Source: Isoperla grammatica
Lineage: Eukaryota > Arthropoda > Insecta > Plecoptera > Perlodidae
Assembly (NCBI GenBank): GCA_945910005.1
Contig: OX246746.1
Span: forward strand, 25,505,075-25,569,074
Direction of reading: 5' to 3'
Length of the DNA stretch: 64,000 nt
The position numbers were made by a program, and so were the translations under genes. This document shows, one piece after another, positions 12,363-22,845 of this stretch (positions are counted from its first letter, which is position 1; every line of letters begins with the position of its first letter). The notes beneath the pieces are model-generated. The model worked only from the letters and a program-made list of their open reading frames with translations, had not been told where the DNA came from and did not search any database.

Positions 12363-14722
12363 CTATGCATTTTTTCCAACTACACAATTCCGGAAGTTGC
12401 ACAGCATGAAACAAACAAAGATGATTTCACTGCCCAGGAGTGTTTCTCTTTGGTTTAATGGCCCTCTCAAAATTTTGTAAGTTTTGCCCAAACCGATCAA
12501 CCTTTCAACATGAACTCGCTTAGCAGCAACCTTTCTATCTTTCACTACAGTCAGGCCAGATAATTGGTTCTTTCCTTTCATGAAGGTTGGCATGTTCACT
12601 TTTATATCATACGGTGCAAATAAATCTTGAACGTTGATTCCTCGGTCGGCCATAACTGAATCACCCTTCTCACACATGGTCATCAGGTTGCTTCTTTCAA
12701 TAATTTGGCGGTCACTAGTACTCCCACCAAATGCTGGTGACACGTACGATACTAAACCTCCTGGTGTAATCCCCACTATTACCTGTAACAAAAACATAAC
12801 TGATATAGGCCTAGGGAATTGTTTCCATGCCTCTTAAATTGTGTCCCGTCCACGTACATGCCTCTTAAATTGTGTTCCGTCCACGTACAGTGTTTAATTG
12901 TTTTAAGATACATGGCCTACGTTCATTAGGCATAGTTTGTTTAAGTTTTAAAGATGAACTTCTATGTTTATATATTATATTATTACTATATATTATTTTA
13001 CCTATATTTCTTTAATATTGGGTATAGTTAAAATGTTGCTAATCAATCACTTTTAATATTCTTTAAGCCATAAGCATAAACAGAAATAAAAATAACCTGG
13101 TTCCTAGTTTCATAATTTTAATTTAAGACCTTCCAAAGATCTAAATGCCCTGTTCTATGTTGGCATAACTACCTACAGCATGTGTAATACAATTAAAATG
13201 AACCTCGTATTTTTAAGTCAATTAGATGTAAACAAGAGCTTGGTGGTCCAACATGCAGACATAGAACGGTGTCTTTAGTTCCTATGCATGTATTGACAGT
13301 ATTGTATAATTGTATTGTATTGACTTTGTTTAATAGCTTTAATAGTTAGACGGACCTGACATAACCCCACAGCCCTTCAAGAGATATTAAGCTACTTGGC
13401 ATTGCACTGTTAGGTTGCACTGCACCTACGGTAGCCAATAGGCCTACATACCGTACTTACTTACCGTACTTACTTTTAAAGTGTTGCGGTTCTTGTACGT
13501 GGAAAATGTAGTTTTCTGGCTCGTTGGATTCCCAGGTTTCTGGATTACCTCTGTGCCATCCAGAATTACTCTAGTGGATGGGAAAGCAGCTTTGAAGTCA
13601 GCAGGCATGTAGTAAGATACCAAATCACAAGATGGCCAAATGTTTATTTCCCGCCACTGGTCATTTAAATAGTTGATCCATGTGTGGAAAATATTACTCA
13701 CAGATTGGACCGACAAACCAAACCAAAACGCGAGTTCTAGATCACTCGTGTACCTTCGCAATTTTATTAAGGTTAATAAAAATTGATCTTCTGTTGTCAA
13801 TGCATGGCACCGATTCCACTTATAGTTTAGAGAGCCTCTACTACTACTAAGTGTGTTAAAGACCAGACTAAACTTATCGTAATCTTCTAAACCAGTGTAG
13901 AAATGAAGCATAACTGTATTATCTTTCAGTTTATCAATTCCTAAATATTCATTCCTGGTGAAAGTTTGAACACCACAAGAAACGGTAGGCCTACGCTTAT
14001 GTAGACCATAATGTCCTGTGGGCACTTCATTGGTAGGCCAAGCTTGAATATCTTCAACTTCCACTTCATTGTCAAAGTCAAGTATGGTTGGCACGTCTTC
14101 CTCGATATTGGCTTGAGCACAGCTGCCATCTGATATGTCTGTAGGCCCAGAAAAATCAACTTTTTTCGATTGGCGGTGCATGTATCGTGATTGCCTGGAC
14201 GTCGTGGGCGTGGCAGTTTCGGGCGAACTTTTGTTGTATTGGAAATACTTTGGGCATGCAGTGGGTTTCAGCTTACGATGTAGTAAATCCAAAACTGAAA
14301 TCAAGCAATATTTCATGGTGTAGGCCTAGGCGAGTTTAGGCCCTAGGCCCAAGGTGATGACTAGGCCTAGGCAAGGCAACTTCTAGGGCAATATAGGCCC
14401 TAGTACTACTGGCATGTATTTACCCACGCTTGCATAGGCCCACGCCTAGGCTATACATCACAAAGGATATAATTTATGTTCTATGCCAACTATAATTTAA
14501 GGATTTGAAGCTCGTAGGCCCTAGGCCTAGCTTACCTGTAGAAGATTTGGTGATCACGTCAAGTGGATCGAAGTGTTCATGACACACCACACTATGCTTT
14601 TGCGGTTTCCAATCTTTACGGCGAATATTCGCGATCCACTTTCTTTTTAATTTATTATCTTGTGGAAATAAAAATCCTCCACGATTGTGACATCCCACCG
14701 CACAACACTGTGTTCTAGGCAT
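12363..14722 (-). CDS. THAP-domain DDE transposase (ISL2EU / Harbinger-related), apparently intact
   Basis: Three exons join in frame: 14722-14536, 14294-13474 and 12782-12363, giving about 475 residues with GT-AG borders (GTAAGC, GTAAGT). Exon 1 encodes a THAP C2CH zinc finger starting MPRTQCCAVGCHNRGG and ending CHEHF. Its end, KLKPTACPKYF, is supplied by exon 2. Exon 2 also holds a helix-turn-helix region (TTEDQFLLTLIKLRR, WFGLSVQSVSNIF) and the first catalytic Asp (RVILDGTEV). Exon 3 has GITPGGLVSYVSPAFGGS, the second Asp (VMADRGI) and HVERLIGLGKTYKIL with the likely catalytic Glu. No internal stop or frameshift was found. It would act in the nucleus as a cut-and-paste transposase. A domesticated host gene is the alternative. 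Confidence 0.9.
12783..13473 (-). other. Intron 2 of THAP-DDE transposase with short tandem duplication
   Basis: The 691-bp intron contains a direct duplication of about 36 bp (CATGCCTCTTAAATTGTG... at 12826-12890). No other feature is seen. Confidence 0.7.
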
Positions 14723-15025
14723 TTTTATAGTATCCTCAAAAACACTTGACACCATGCGATGACAGCTAGCTGCTGCAGTAGTTGGACCTTTTAGCACAGC
14801 CAGCGCTCCAAGCGGCAAAAAGTGGCGCCTGAGACGCCCATACTGCTAGCGCTACGAGCGGCAAAAAGTCGCGCCTGAGACGCCCATACTTCTAGCAGGC
14901 AGTGCTCAGTGGCCGGAACCGGAACGCTCGCAGCGCTGCGGTGTAGTCATTTGTTCTACGGCTTTCACGTTGTCAGGACGTCTTAGAAACTTATTTCATC
15001 AAAAGTATTAGTAAAAGCATCAATT
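14723..15025. promoter_or_regulatory. Probable bidirectional promoter region
   Basis: This 303-bp GC-rich segment separates two divergent start codons, the THAP-DDE transposase (minus) and the 311-codon ORF (plus). It carries two copies of a 46-bp-spaced unit containing GCGCCTGAGACGCCCATACT (14825-14844 and 14868-14887). Regulatory function is inferred from position. Confidence 0.4.
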
Positions 15026-15961
15026 ATGGCTGAAAAGTATGAGCAAGAATACTCAAGTTGCGACGAAAATTCAGAAGAAGCACGCACGGAGATGGAAAAC
15101 ATTGAACGTAAACTTGAAGAACAGATAAGAAGGAATGAAATGCACGCCAAGTTTCTGAGGGATCAAATCGCGATGGGCGAAGAGGATTGGGCCAGAACCT
15201 CTCTTCACAGAGCCAACGACCCAACTACTGCCACAGGTATTCATGGGGATGGTTACTTTAGGGATGATCAAAGCCAGAATCCAGATGATTATCTTAACGA
15301 GTACTGGGATGATCGAGCCTTAGAGGACGTTGATGAAGACGTCTCGACCACGAACCTCGACGAACCTTTAGCTGATTTTCACGGATTTGTTGGGGCGCAG
15401 GTCCGCTATACTACACCCCTACCGTCATTGGCCTCAATCCAGACAGAAATAGCCGAGCTTCAGGAGTTTCTGAGGAAGGAGGGAGTGAAGCCACATGAGA
15501 GTTCGCGCGGCGATTTCCCACCTACAAATCCCATACTATCCGACCCCATCCCATCCTGCTCCGCCCCCATCCCATCCCCATCTACCTCCTCCCATCTATC
15601 TCCGCCTGTCGAGTATGAACCTATCCGGTATTACCAAGATGACCGATATCAACGTTATCGTGATGCCCGTATCGAAGGCGCCCACGTAGGCCTACGCAAA
15701 ACACCTGGACGAGCATCGCTAAACTTTGACGTACAAGATTCACCACATTTACGCGTTCGCGCGTTGAATCGAGACGACGTAGGTATATCTGTAGGCCACC
15801 AATGTTCTTCGTCTGTAGACGATTATCAAAATCAGTATGAAAATGAGGTAGACTTGTCGTTTGATCAGCTAGATAAGTTCTATAAGAAATATTTTGTCTT
15901 GATTGTTTTATTTTTTATACTATTGTTTGTCATGTTGAACCACTATTTTAGTTTTATGTAG
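15026..15961 (+). CDS. Hypothetical 311-residue protein with C-terminal membrane segment
   Basis: An uninterrupted ORF starts MAEKYEQEYSS. Residues 15-50 are highly charged and likely coiled coil (EARTEMENIERKLEEQIRR). A Pro/Ser-rich stretch spans about residues 165-195, followed by a Tyr/Arg-rich patch (YYQDDRYQRYRDAR). The last ~22 residues form one hydrophobic helix (VLIVLFFILLFVML) near the C terminus, as in tail-anchored proteins. An AATAAA signal lies about 335 bases past the stop (16294-16299). No family is recognised. It is divergent from the THAP-DDE transposase, so it could be an accessory ORF of that transposon or an independent gene. Codon use and length make a chance ORF unlikely. 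Confidence 0.6.
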   Translation: MAEKYEQEYSSCDENSEEARTEMENIERKLEEQIRRNEMHAKFLRDQIAMGEEDWARTSLHRANDPTTATGIHGDGYFRDDQSQNPDDYLNEYWDDRALEDVDEDVSTTNLDEPLADFHGFVGAQVRYTTPLPSLASIQTEIAELQEFLRKEGVKPHESSRGDFPPTNPILSDPIPSCSAPIPSPSTSSHLSPPVEYEPIRYYQDDRYQRYRDARIEGAHVGLRKTPGRASLNFDVQDSPHLRVRALNRDDVGISVGHQCSSSVDDYQNQYENEVDLSFDQLDKFYKKYFVLIVLFFILLFVMLNHYFSFM

Positions 15962-16379
15962 GCACTAACCTTGGCAACCCAATGGTAGGCCTAGGCCTAG
16001 GCCTAGGGCCTAGATATTCCGTTAGTCCAAAAGGAAGACGCAAGTGTGTACGAGAAAGACTGCTTTATTTATCGACGATATTTACTAATTTAAATTCAAT
16101 CAAAAAATAATATAATATGTATTGTATAAAATATATTATAATAATATATATTCAAATTCCAATTCTTAAATTCAAAATTATAGTATTCTAATTCAATCCT
16201 AGTATTTTAATATTCAAATTCACAAATTCAAAATTATAGTTTTTTCTAATATGTACTTTCAGTCTGTATAAATCTCAGTAACACTAATCAATCAATAAAC
16301 ACAATTAACCAAACAGTGTCATTTCATTTATTTATCTTCCTTTTAAGGTACATTGCACGTATGTGGGTATCGTCATAAC
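15962..16379 (+). other. 3' flank of the 311-codon ORF
   Basis: Contains a TAGGCC run (15986-16013), AT-rich repeats of ATTCAAATTC type and AATAAA at 16294-16299. It is probably 3' UTR of the upstream ORF. Confidence 0.5.
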
Positions 16380-16524
16380 TTAAATATTAATTATGTGAAT
16401 GTGTTAAGTTTGCCTAACGGCTAGGTTTGAGCTAGGGGAGAAGGATAGGAAGGAACCAACAGCTTACCTTGTAGTAGTTGCGGCCTTCGGAGTGGATAGA
16501 AACACAAAAAAGATATAAACAAAA

Positions 16525-16567
16525 CGTCGAGACAGTTTCGGCCTGACGTGGCCTTGATCACCCGACG
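16525..16567 (-). ncRNA. Hammerhead-ribozyme-like motif, left arm
   Basis: Read on the minus strand: stem I strand CGUCGG, core GUGAUCAA, stem II GGCC-loop-GGCC, GAAA, a minimal stem III (C-U-G), a GUC cleavage-type triplet and the second stem I strand UCGACG. Stem I has six pairs. The canonical core CUGANGA is changed at positions 3 and 8 (C to G and G to C), which would keep that pair, and one extra A precedes stem II. Activity is not known. Confidence 0.45.
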
Positions 16568-16585
16568 AGGTCTTTTCTCCACCTT

Positions 16586-16628
16586 CGTCGGGTGATCAAG
16601 GCCACGTCAGGCCGAAACTGTCTCGACG
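16586..16628 (+). ncRNA. Hammerhead-ribozyme-like motif, right arm
   Basis: Mirror copy of the minus-strand motif at 16525-16567, with the same six-pair stem I, four-pair stem II, GAAA and GUC. The identical copy on the other strand follows from the inverted repeat, so the two are not independent evidence. Confidence 0.45.
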
Positions 16629-16740
16629 TTTTGTTTATATCTTTTTTGTGTTTCTATCGACTCCGAAGGCCGCAACTACTACAAGGTAAGCTGTTGGTTC
16701 CTTCCTATCCTTCTCCCCTATAGTTTAAATATTAATTATG

Positions 16741-17247
16741 TATAGGGCTTGAACTAAATTCAGCTTCTAGTATTTTACAGTGAAGTGGCGTTATTATTTT
16801 ACAGTAAAGCTGTAATCAGGGTGCGAATTGGTGGCTTGGTAGAGGGGGGGGGGGGAGGGGGGTGCCCAAATATAGCATTTTACTACTCTCACTATGCGCC
16901 TATGGGTAATTATTTACATAAATATGACCTATTTGTACTTTTGTGGGAAGGAAAAGTAAATTCAGAGGCAGCTACACTCTTGGTGTAGAATGCGCTCACG
17001 ACTGGTTATATTTAGTTGGCTGTGCCACTATAAAAATAGGCCACATGCAAGCGCATTGCAAATTATGGTGCCCTGACATAGTTTTGTAATGTAGTAGCTT
17101 CGTTTCTTTGTCCTGCACTCTCTGCATGTATGCAAGGAGTGTAGCACTCTCGCGTTTCTTTGTCCCAATGCAGCTACACCGCTAGTCGTTTCTCTGTCCC
17201 AATGCAGCTACACCGCTAGTCGTTTCTCGAGTTTTTCGTACGCACTC
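16741..17247. other. Gene-free spacer with G-run
   Basis: Contains a G-rich stretch (16843-16861) followed by GTGCCC, resembling a hAT-like element end without a partner. The 30-bp direct duplication CAATGCAGCTACACCGCTAGTCG-type occurs at about 17166-17225. No gene is seen. Confidence 0.45.
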
Positions 17248-17282
17248 CCATATGATATGATATGATATGATATGATATGATA
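17248..17282 (+). repeat. (ATATG)n microsatellite
   Basis: About six to seven copies of the pentamer ATATG. Confidence 0.95.
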
Positions 17283-17319
17283 GCAGTTGAGTCAACTAAA
17301 TGGGCGGTAACACACAATA

Positions 17320-17560
17320 CTGTCGTTCGGGAGGTCACCGATTCGATACTGGTCATCTGTAATCTTGACTGAAAGTCTACTTCACAGGTTTTTCTCAGTA
17401 ACAAGGCGCATGCTGGTACAAGCCCTAATAACAACCCTCAGACATTCCTTCTCAATTATACAAACATCGTGATACACCTAGTTAGTCACCTGAAGAGGGT
17501 TACATCAGGTAAAGCTGGTGTTCAGTATTCACCCAACAGCAGGGACTCATTGGCAAAGTG
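17320..17560 (+). mobile_element. tRNA-derived SINE (copy 2, 5' truncated)
   Basis: Shares with the 3285-3560 copy a box B-like GATTCGATACTGG region, the TCTCAGTAACAAGGCGCATGC block, CCCTCAGACATTCC and TAGTTAGTCACCTGAAG. The tail continues as CATCAGGTAAAGCTGGTG and CAGCAGGGACT, which also appears in the copy at 21438-21500. Confidence 0.75.
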
Positions 17561-18036
17561 GAATGAAGTCCTCTTGGCCAGATCTTTAGAGATATATATT
17601 AATATGTATGAGTAATTTGTTTTCACTGTGATAGGGGGGTGGAAAGGGGCCACACACTTTCAACAACAATCATTAATACATTTAAATCGTACAACATTAA
17701 TGTTTGAAATGTGTCTATGACATGGCACATGGGTTACACGAGCAAGGTATGTATAGCCTAACACACAACAAACATCCAACACAGTATGATGTTGTAGTTT
17801 ACCTGGGTGAGCTGCAGGAATGCAGGTTGTATCAGTGTGAACGCAGCGATTATTGACGGAAAACCAATATCTCAAAGAATATAGCCCATTACCTTTGGCA
17901 AAGACTAGAACACACACAACTGTCAGCAGTATACGGTATATATACATGGTTGGGCTTAACATTTTACTGTATGTCTGTCTCATTGAAACGAAAAATGTAA
18001 TACTTATAAAATTAATATTATAAAATACGACAAATT
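17561..18036. other. Gene-free spacer
   Basis: No conserved coding region. A 107-codon minus-strand frame here has no recognisable domain. Confidence 0.45.
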
Positions 18037-18202
18037 AAACACGGTTTAAAAATTCGCACTCACCAATCGCGGAATATTTCTGCAACGTTCGATGCCTTCC
18101 TCAGACACGAGGGTACCTTCACACGAAGGTACCTTCGCGTCTGAGGAAGTCAGCTGCTGAAATATTAAGCAATTGGTCAGTGCAAGTTTTAAAACCGTGT
18201 TT
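18037..18202. repeat. Imperfect palindrome with CTGAGGAAG boxes
   Basis: The arms AAACACGGTTTAAAA... and ...TTTTAAAACCGTGTTT pair imperfectly around a central GGTACC-containing core. Both strands carry CTGAGGAAG, and one continues to GAACGTTG, the other to GAAAT. These resemble the CUGANGA and GAAA boxes of decayed hammerhead motifs in Penelope-like termini. Confidence 0.5.
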
Positions 18203-19450
18203 GTTTGTGTTATAGTGATGTGATTATAAAAATACCAGATGTATTAATAAATATTAAATGTTTCAGTATTATATAAAAAGTGCGTCTCAAAGATTTGCCC
18301 GATGCCTCACATCCAAAATCTTACAAGTGTCGAAGTCTCACCAGCGTTTGTGAAATCTTTGTTTCATGCATTCATCACACCACGTACATCACACCCCTTT
18401 AGTAACACTCGCCATACTAGTTAGTTGACTAAACGACGAGAACTCATTGATTTTCGGTTCAAATTCTTAATTAATCAGATTAATATTAGAATGTCTTTAA
18501 TTGCCAAAATCACATCCACAACTCATCTGAATAAATTAAAGTAATTCAAATATTCTTCCGCGTTTATAGCATGTGAGATGCGACGGTGGGTGGTGATACC
18601 TATGAGCCAACTTTGGAAATAAAACATTTTACGAAATCTTGATTACGAAACATTCAATAAAACATAATTCTATGTAATAATTTGTTTTTTAATTTTCGTC
18701 TATGGGAAAAATTGTTTGTAGCACATTGTTTCAAATGCATTTATCATGTAGAGTCGTAAATAAATTGTTAAAAAGTGCTCAATAACTTACTCAGTGGTCG
18801 CCTTCGTCAAGTACACGGTAGCGTAGCATATATACAACGTCCAACGCTCATTCTTTCGAGGGGGTAGGTGGTGTTGATCTCGCAATTGGGCATCGTCATG
18901 ATGTTTAAACTACAAGTCGTATTTGGTACAATAATAAGTCCTCGACAACACAGACCTCCTTTTGGATATTTGTCCCTTTATTTTGTTCCTCGAATCTAAT
19001 AGTTTGCACATGAAAATATGTAACAAAAATCACAAATAAGGTTTTTCGGTATTGCAAAATCTCAAAATTGGCCGTCAGCTGCTGCTACCTCTCGGCAACA
19101 GTCTCTCATTGTCGTTCTGCTTTCCGCCGCGCGCCGCAGCACTCGCCACAGTCATGGCAAACAGTAGTACGAGCTCTCTCTTTAGTAGAATTGGTAAATT
19201 CATACCTCAAGCCTAATTTCATTTCAAGACTAGAATATAAATTAATCACATAATTTGAAAAAATATAACGACGTCACTGAAACAGTTTTGATGCCAACTA
19301 CCTTGTAAATTATTATTTTCATGCTTGGCTTTTAGGCCTAGGCCTACCTAGGCCCAGAATGTATAGCTAGGCTATCTAACCTAATCTACATTTCAAAAAC
19401 TAGCAAGAGACGATATAACTGATTATTATAGCCTAGGCCTAGTCCTACTA
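18203..19450. other. Gene-free stretch with short CpG-rich patch
   Basis: Mostly AT-rich. A CpG-rich patch at 19080-19160 precedes an ATG and a GTAAAT donor-like site near 19195, but no downstream partner exon was found. TAGGCC-type repeats appear at 19330-19445. Confidence 0.45.
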
Positions 19451-19556
19451 CCTCAAAAGGCTCTACGTCTAACCAGATTATGCAAGCCTGAAATATATGT
19501 CGATCTAATGATTAGGTCAGGGCTGGATAGGCCTAGGTCTAGGATGTAAGAATGTG

Positions 19557-20560
19557 TAAATGTAAATGTAAATGTAAATGTAAATGTATACTTTATTTTA
19601 GCTTGGTAGCTACTATGTTTCACAATTGTACATTTTACAAGACCATACAGTACTTTCACTACTTTGATTACAAAATTAGCACCCTATTTTTCTTTACTCA
19701 ATATTTTACATTTGTACATTAAATCTTAATTTAATAATAACACCTTTATTTGTTTCTGCAGCCACAGCTGTTGCCGTAAGACACAGAATAACAAACAATT
19801 TACATCAAAACGAAAATAGAAACAAATGACACTTATACAAAACACTTATTACAAAATACAATTTATATATAAACTAAACAAAATTAAGAATACAAATGGT
19901 GCCAAAAGATGAAAATAGACCATCGCAATACGGCCAAAACAATTTCTTAAATATATATTTCAGATTACACTATAACCCATTAATTTCCAACTTGACTTAC
20001 ATCTTATTTTTCACTATCCATTTTTTACATTCATATTTAAACTTATACACATTTTTTACTCCTTTTATATCTCTTGGTAATTTATTGTACTCTTTTATAC
20101 CAGCATTAAACACAGATTGTTGGTATTTTTTTGTGTTGCAAACACTTATGAAAAGCTCATTGTTTTTTGCCGTTCTCGTATCCCTTCCATGCACTTCTTG
20201 GGCACTCTTGATTTTTCTTCCAGGTAATCAGGCATTAGTTGATTTTCAATTTTAAATATAAATGTTAACACTGACAACAATATGTTTTCTTTGACCGTTA
20301 ACCAGTTCAACTCCTTCAGCATTGCTCTTATATTAGTTATTTTAGTACATTTTAATATACACCTCATCGCTTTGTTTTGAATGATTTGCATTTTGTTAAT
20401 TTCATTATCGTATGCATTAAACAAGACTGTGGTACAATAATCTCTATTAGGCTTAACTATTACATTATATATTACCAATCTAGCCCACCTTGACAAAAAG
20501 GGTATGATTGTCATTAGAATAGATTTGTTTGTCTGTCTGTCTTGCACTACATTTTGCTAT
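19557..20560 (-). mobile_element. 3' fragment of a CR1/L2-like LINE with (ACATTT)n tail
   Basis: Minus-strand frames at 20547-20146 and 20194-19997 encode the C-terminal part of a non-LTR reverse transcriptase (ARLVIYNVIVKPNRDYC, MQIIQNKAMRCILKCTK, GIKEYNKLPRDIK), shifted once near 20170. The element ends in five TTTACA/ACATTT repeats at about 19557-19588. A short tandem-repeat tail is usual for CR1/L2 LINEs. It lacks the endonuclease and the catalytic RT core. Confidence 0.85.
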
Positions 20561-20704
20561 TCGATCAGTGTAGGACGATCGACTAAGCAGCTGACCCTAC
20601 GTTGTGTATTGCACTGCCATTTACAAAAGAACAGAATAACTTACACGCTTTGCACTTCTATTGCAATACACTATACAGTGTAAGTGTGCACTATACAGTG
20701 TATA

Positions 20705-21500
20705 CAGTGTAAAGCGGTCAGTTCGATATTGGTCACCAGTGATGATGACTGAAGGTTTTGGTCAGCCACAAGCTAAAAGCCTCGGATATATTCCTTCCAA
20801 ACCATTCAAACAATTATAAAATACCTACACTTTGTCCGTAGCAAAGCTGAGAACGCCTCAGGGCATTTTTTTACTGCATTTATAACAAGTTGTTTGTTTG
20901 TACAATGTACAGCCTGAGTGCGACCGCATTTTCCTTGAAACTGTTGGGTCCTAAATGTCAAAAAGTAATCAAATGTAATCGTTAGTATGTTTGGGATCCA
21001 AGAAATGTGCACATGGTTGAGCTTCTGTTATGGCTTCAGTAATGAATTCGTGGATTTCGTCTCTTGTTGGTTCTAGCCAGGTAGTGGGGGTGTAGTGTAC
21101 ATCATTTGTGAAATGCCAACATCGACGAAAAATTTACTGATTTTTTTTTGTTCTCAACTTAGCCACGGACCCACTGTATATGTTTTTTATACAGGGGTAA
21201 GGGAATATAACAAATTAAAATTGAATGTTAAGAACTCTAGAAATGTACTTAGTTTTAAGAAAAACTATATTCTTGCAAAATAATGTGCTATTATAGTAAG
21301 ATGTGTTTATAAACTTTACTATTATATTGTATACATTATGATGTCCTATTATATGATACGTGTTTAATACTGTATTTTGTCATGTTGTAAATAATGTAAT
21401 TTAATAGCTTCCAAATGCTAAATAAAGACTTAACAATAGTTAGTCCCCTGATGAGTGGCACATCTGGTTAAGCTAGTTTACTGCCTACAGCAGGGATTTC
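20705..21500 (+). mobile_element. tRNA-derived SINE (copy 3) interrupted by a LINE tail
   Basis: The 5' SINE part (20705-20810: GTTCGATATTGGTCACCAG and CCTCGGATATATTCCTTCC) and the 3' part (21438-21500: TAGTTAGTCCCCTGATGAG, CATCTGGTTAAGC, CAGCAGGGATTTC) flank unrelated sequence that contains a LINE 3' end. Confidence 0.65.
21130..21437 (+). mobile_element. LINE 3' end nested in SINE
   Basis: A short frame ends with GVREYNKLKLNVKNSRNV then FKKNYILAK and a stop at 21283. This matches in style the C-terminal tail of the RT fragment at 19997-20194. The following ~150 bases end with AATAAAGACTTAACAATAG, a likely 3' tail. Confidence 0.65.
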
Positions 21501-22344
21501 TACAAAACATTATTATTAAATAGTATATACCTTACAACATATTCAGAGTATGCAATTTTGGCTATGTTTCATGTTGTTCGTGCTCAAATCCTTTAGGTAC
21601 ACAATTGCTGTTTTGTCAACTATGTTATTTCTTTTTATTCGTCTTGATTAGCCAAGTTGCAAAAAATATTAGACAAATAACCCAAATATCATCATAATCA
21701 ACTATTTTTACAAAACAATCCAGGAAAAGTATAGGTAACATTCCCCAACTTATTGACAAATTTTAAAACATTCCAAGGGAAATTAATAAAATTGCAACAA
21801 AAACAATACAACATAAAAGCAATAATTTTGTAACGCAAAAATAGACGACCTTCAGCGGTTGTGGTTAGTTCCGACTCATTAAAATATACCATCTTAAAAT
21901 GAATAGGGTATTTGAATAATAATGGTCAAGCCTAAATGAATTTAATATATCCCTTGCTAACACTAGATGATCTTGTTTCCTGTCTCTCGGTTGATGATGT
22001 ATTCACATACTTCTGTCTTGACATCAGAGTTGACAATCAAATTGGACTTAATTAAAAAAAAACAAAAAAAAAACAATAAAACATGGGTGACGGCTTGGTA
22101 ACACTCTTATAGCAGTTAAGGTAACACCCCATGCCGTTGGTAATTATTTGTTTTAACTGTAAAGCGCCCCAAATCGATAATCTAAGCTATCTATCTCGTG
22201 GTTGCTTATACCCTTCTGCAAACCACGAAGTCAGAGCTAACCAAACCGAAACAAGATGCCAGCGATCAAACTTAAAAATGAAAACTGTTTTGATAGCTCC
22301 CTTCATCTGCGGTACTTTCATGTTCATTGTAAGAATGTAAGATT
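21501..22344. other. Gene-free stretch upstream of phosphate carrier
   Basis: AT-rich. No conserved gene seen on either strand. Confidence 0.5.
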
Positions 22345-22845
22345 CCATAAAGATGGCCGCCATGCGCATAATTTTGTGTTTTGGCATCAACATATCCTGT
22401 AGGCCTAGATCCTTGTACCAGCCACCAACGACCAATCACACGCCAGTGTTATCCCGACTTCCGATGCTAGTTGCGCGACATTCATCTAGCGTCTATCGAT
22501 TTATCGAAGAACAAGGCAAAATACGTATTTTTTTCACTAACGAACGGGAATATTCGGTGCCCTGTTTTGAATATATTTTGTTTAATGCTTATTCGCTGTA
22601 CGATGTCATAGAAAAAATCAGTGAACACAAATAACGTTCTACTTTTTCGGTGCACCGTCATTGTAATCAGGTGGGCCGTGACAAATAAGCGCGGGTTTTG
22701 TCCGCACACTGACCAATCAGGAGCGTCCCTCCAAAATCGGGCGGGTAACGCACATCAAAACTGGCGTCAGTTCAGTCCGTGCAGAAAGATTGAAAGACGA
22801 GCGTCAATTGCTTCCATCACTTAACTTTTCTCACTCATCGTCGAT
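22345..22845 (+). promoter_or_regulatory. Promoter region of the phosphate carrier gene
   Basis: CpG-containing segment before the ATG at 22846. CCAAT boxes occur at 22432-22437 (GACCAATCAC) and 22711-22720 (GACCAATCAG). A YY1-like AAGATGGCCGCCAT lies at 22350-22363. No TATA box is obvious. Promoter activity is inferred from these motifs and position. Confidence 0.5.

Larger units (their letters stand above)
16380..16740. mobile_element. Foldback element of Penelope-terminus type, flanked by 16-bp direct repeats
   Basis: Arms at about 16436-16567 and 16586-16728 are near-perfect inverted copies around an 18-bp spacer. The outer arm ends (GGAACCAACAGCTTACCTTG) match the end of the Penelope-like element near 30338-30365 and fragments at 43095 and 54110. 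The direct repeat TAAATATTAATTATGT occurs at 16381-16396 and again at about 16726-16741, consistent with a target duplication. Each arm carries a hammerhead-like motif. Confidence 0.85.

Noticed and set aside
19153..19197. ATGGCAAACAGTAG... followed by GTAAAT donor in a CpG-rich patch, possible first exon
   Set aside because: No downstream exon or conserved peptide could be linked to it.
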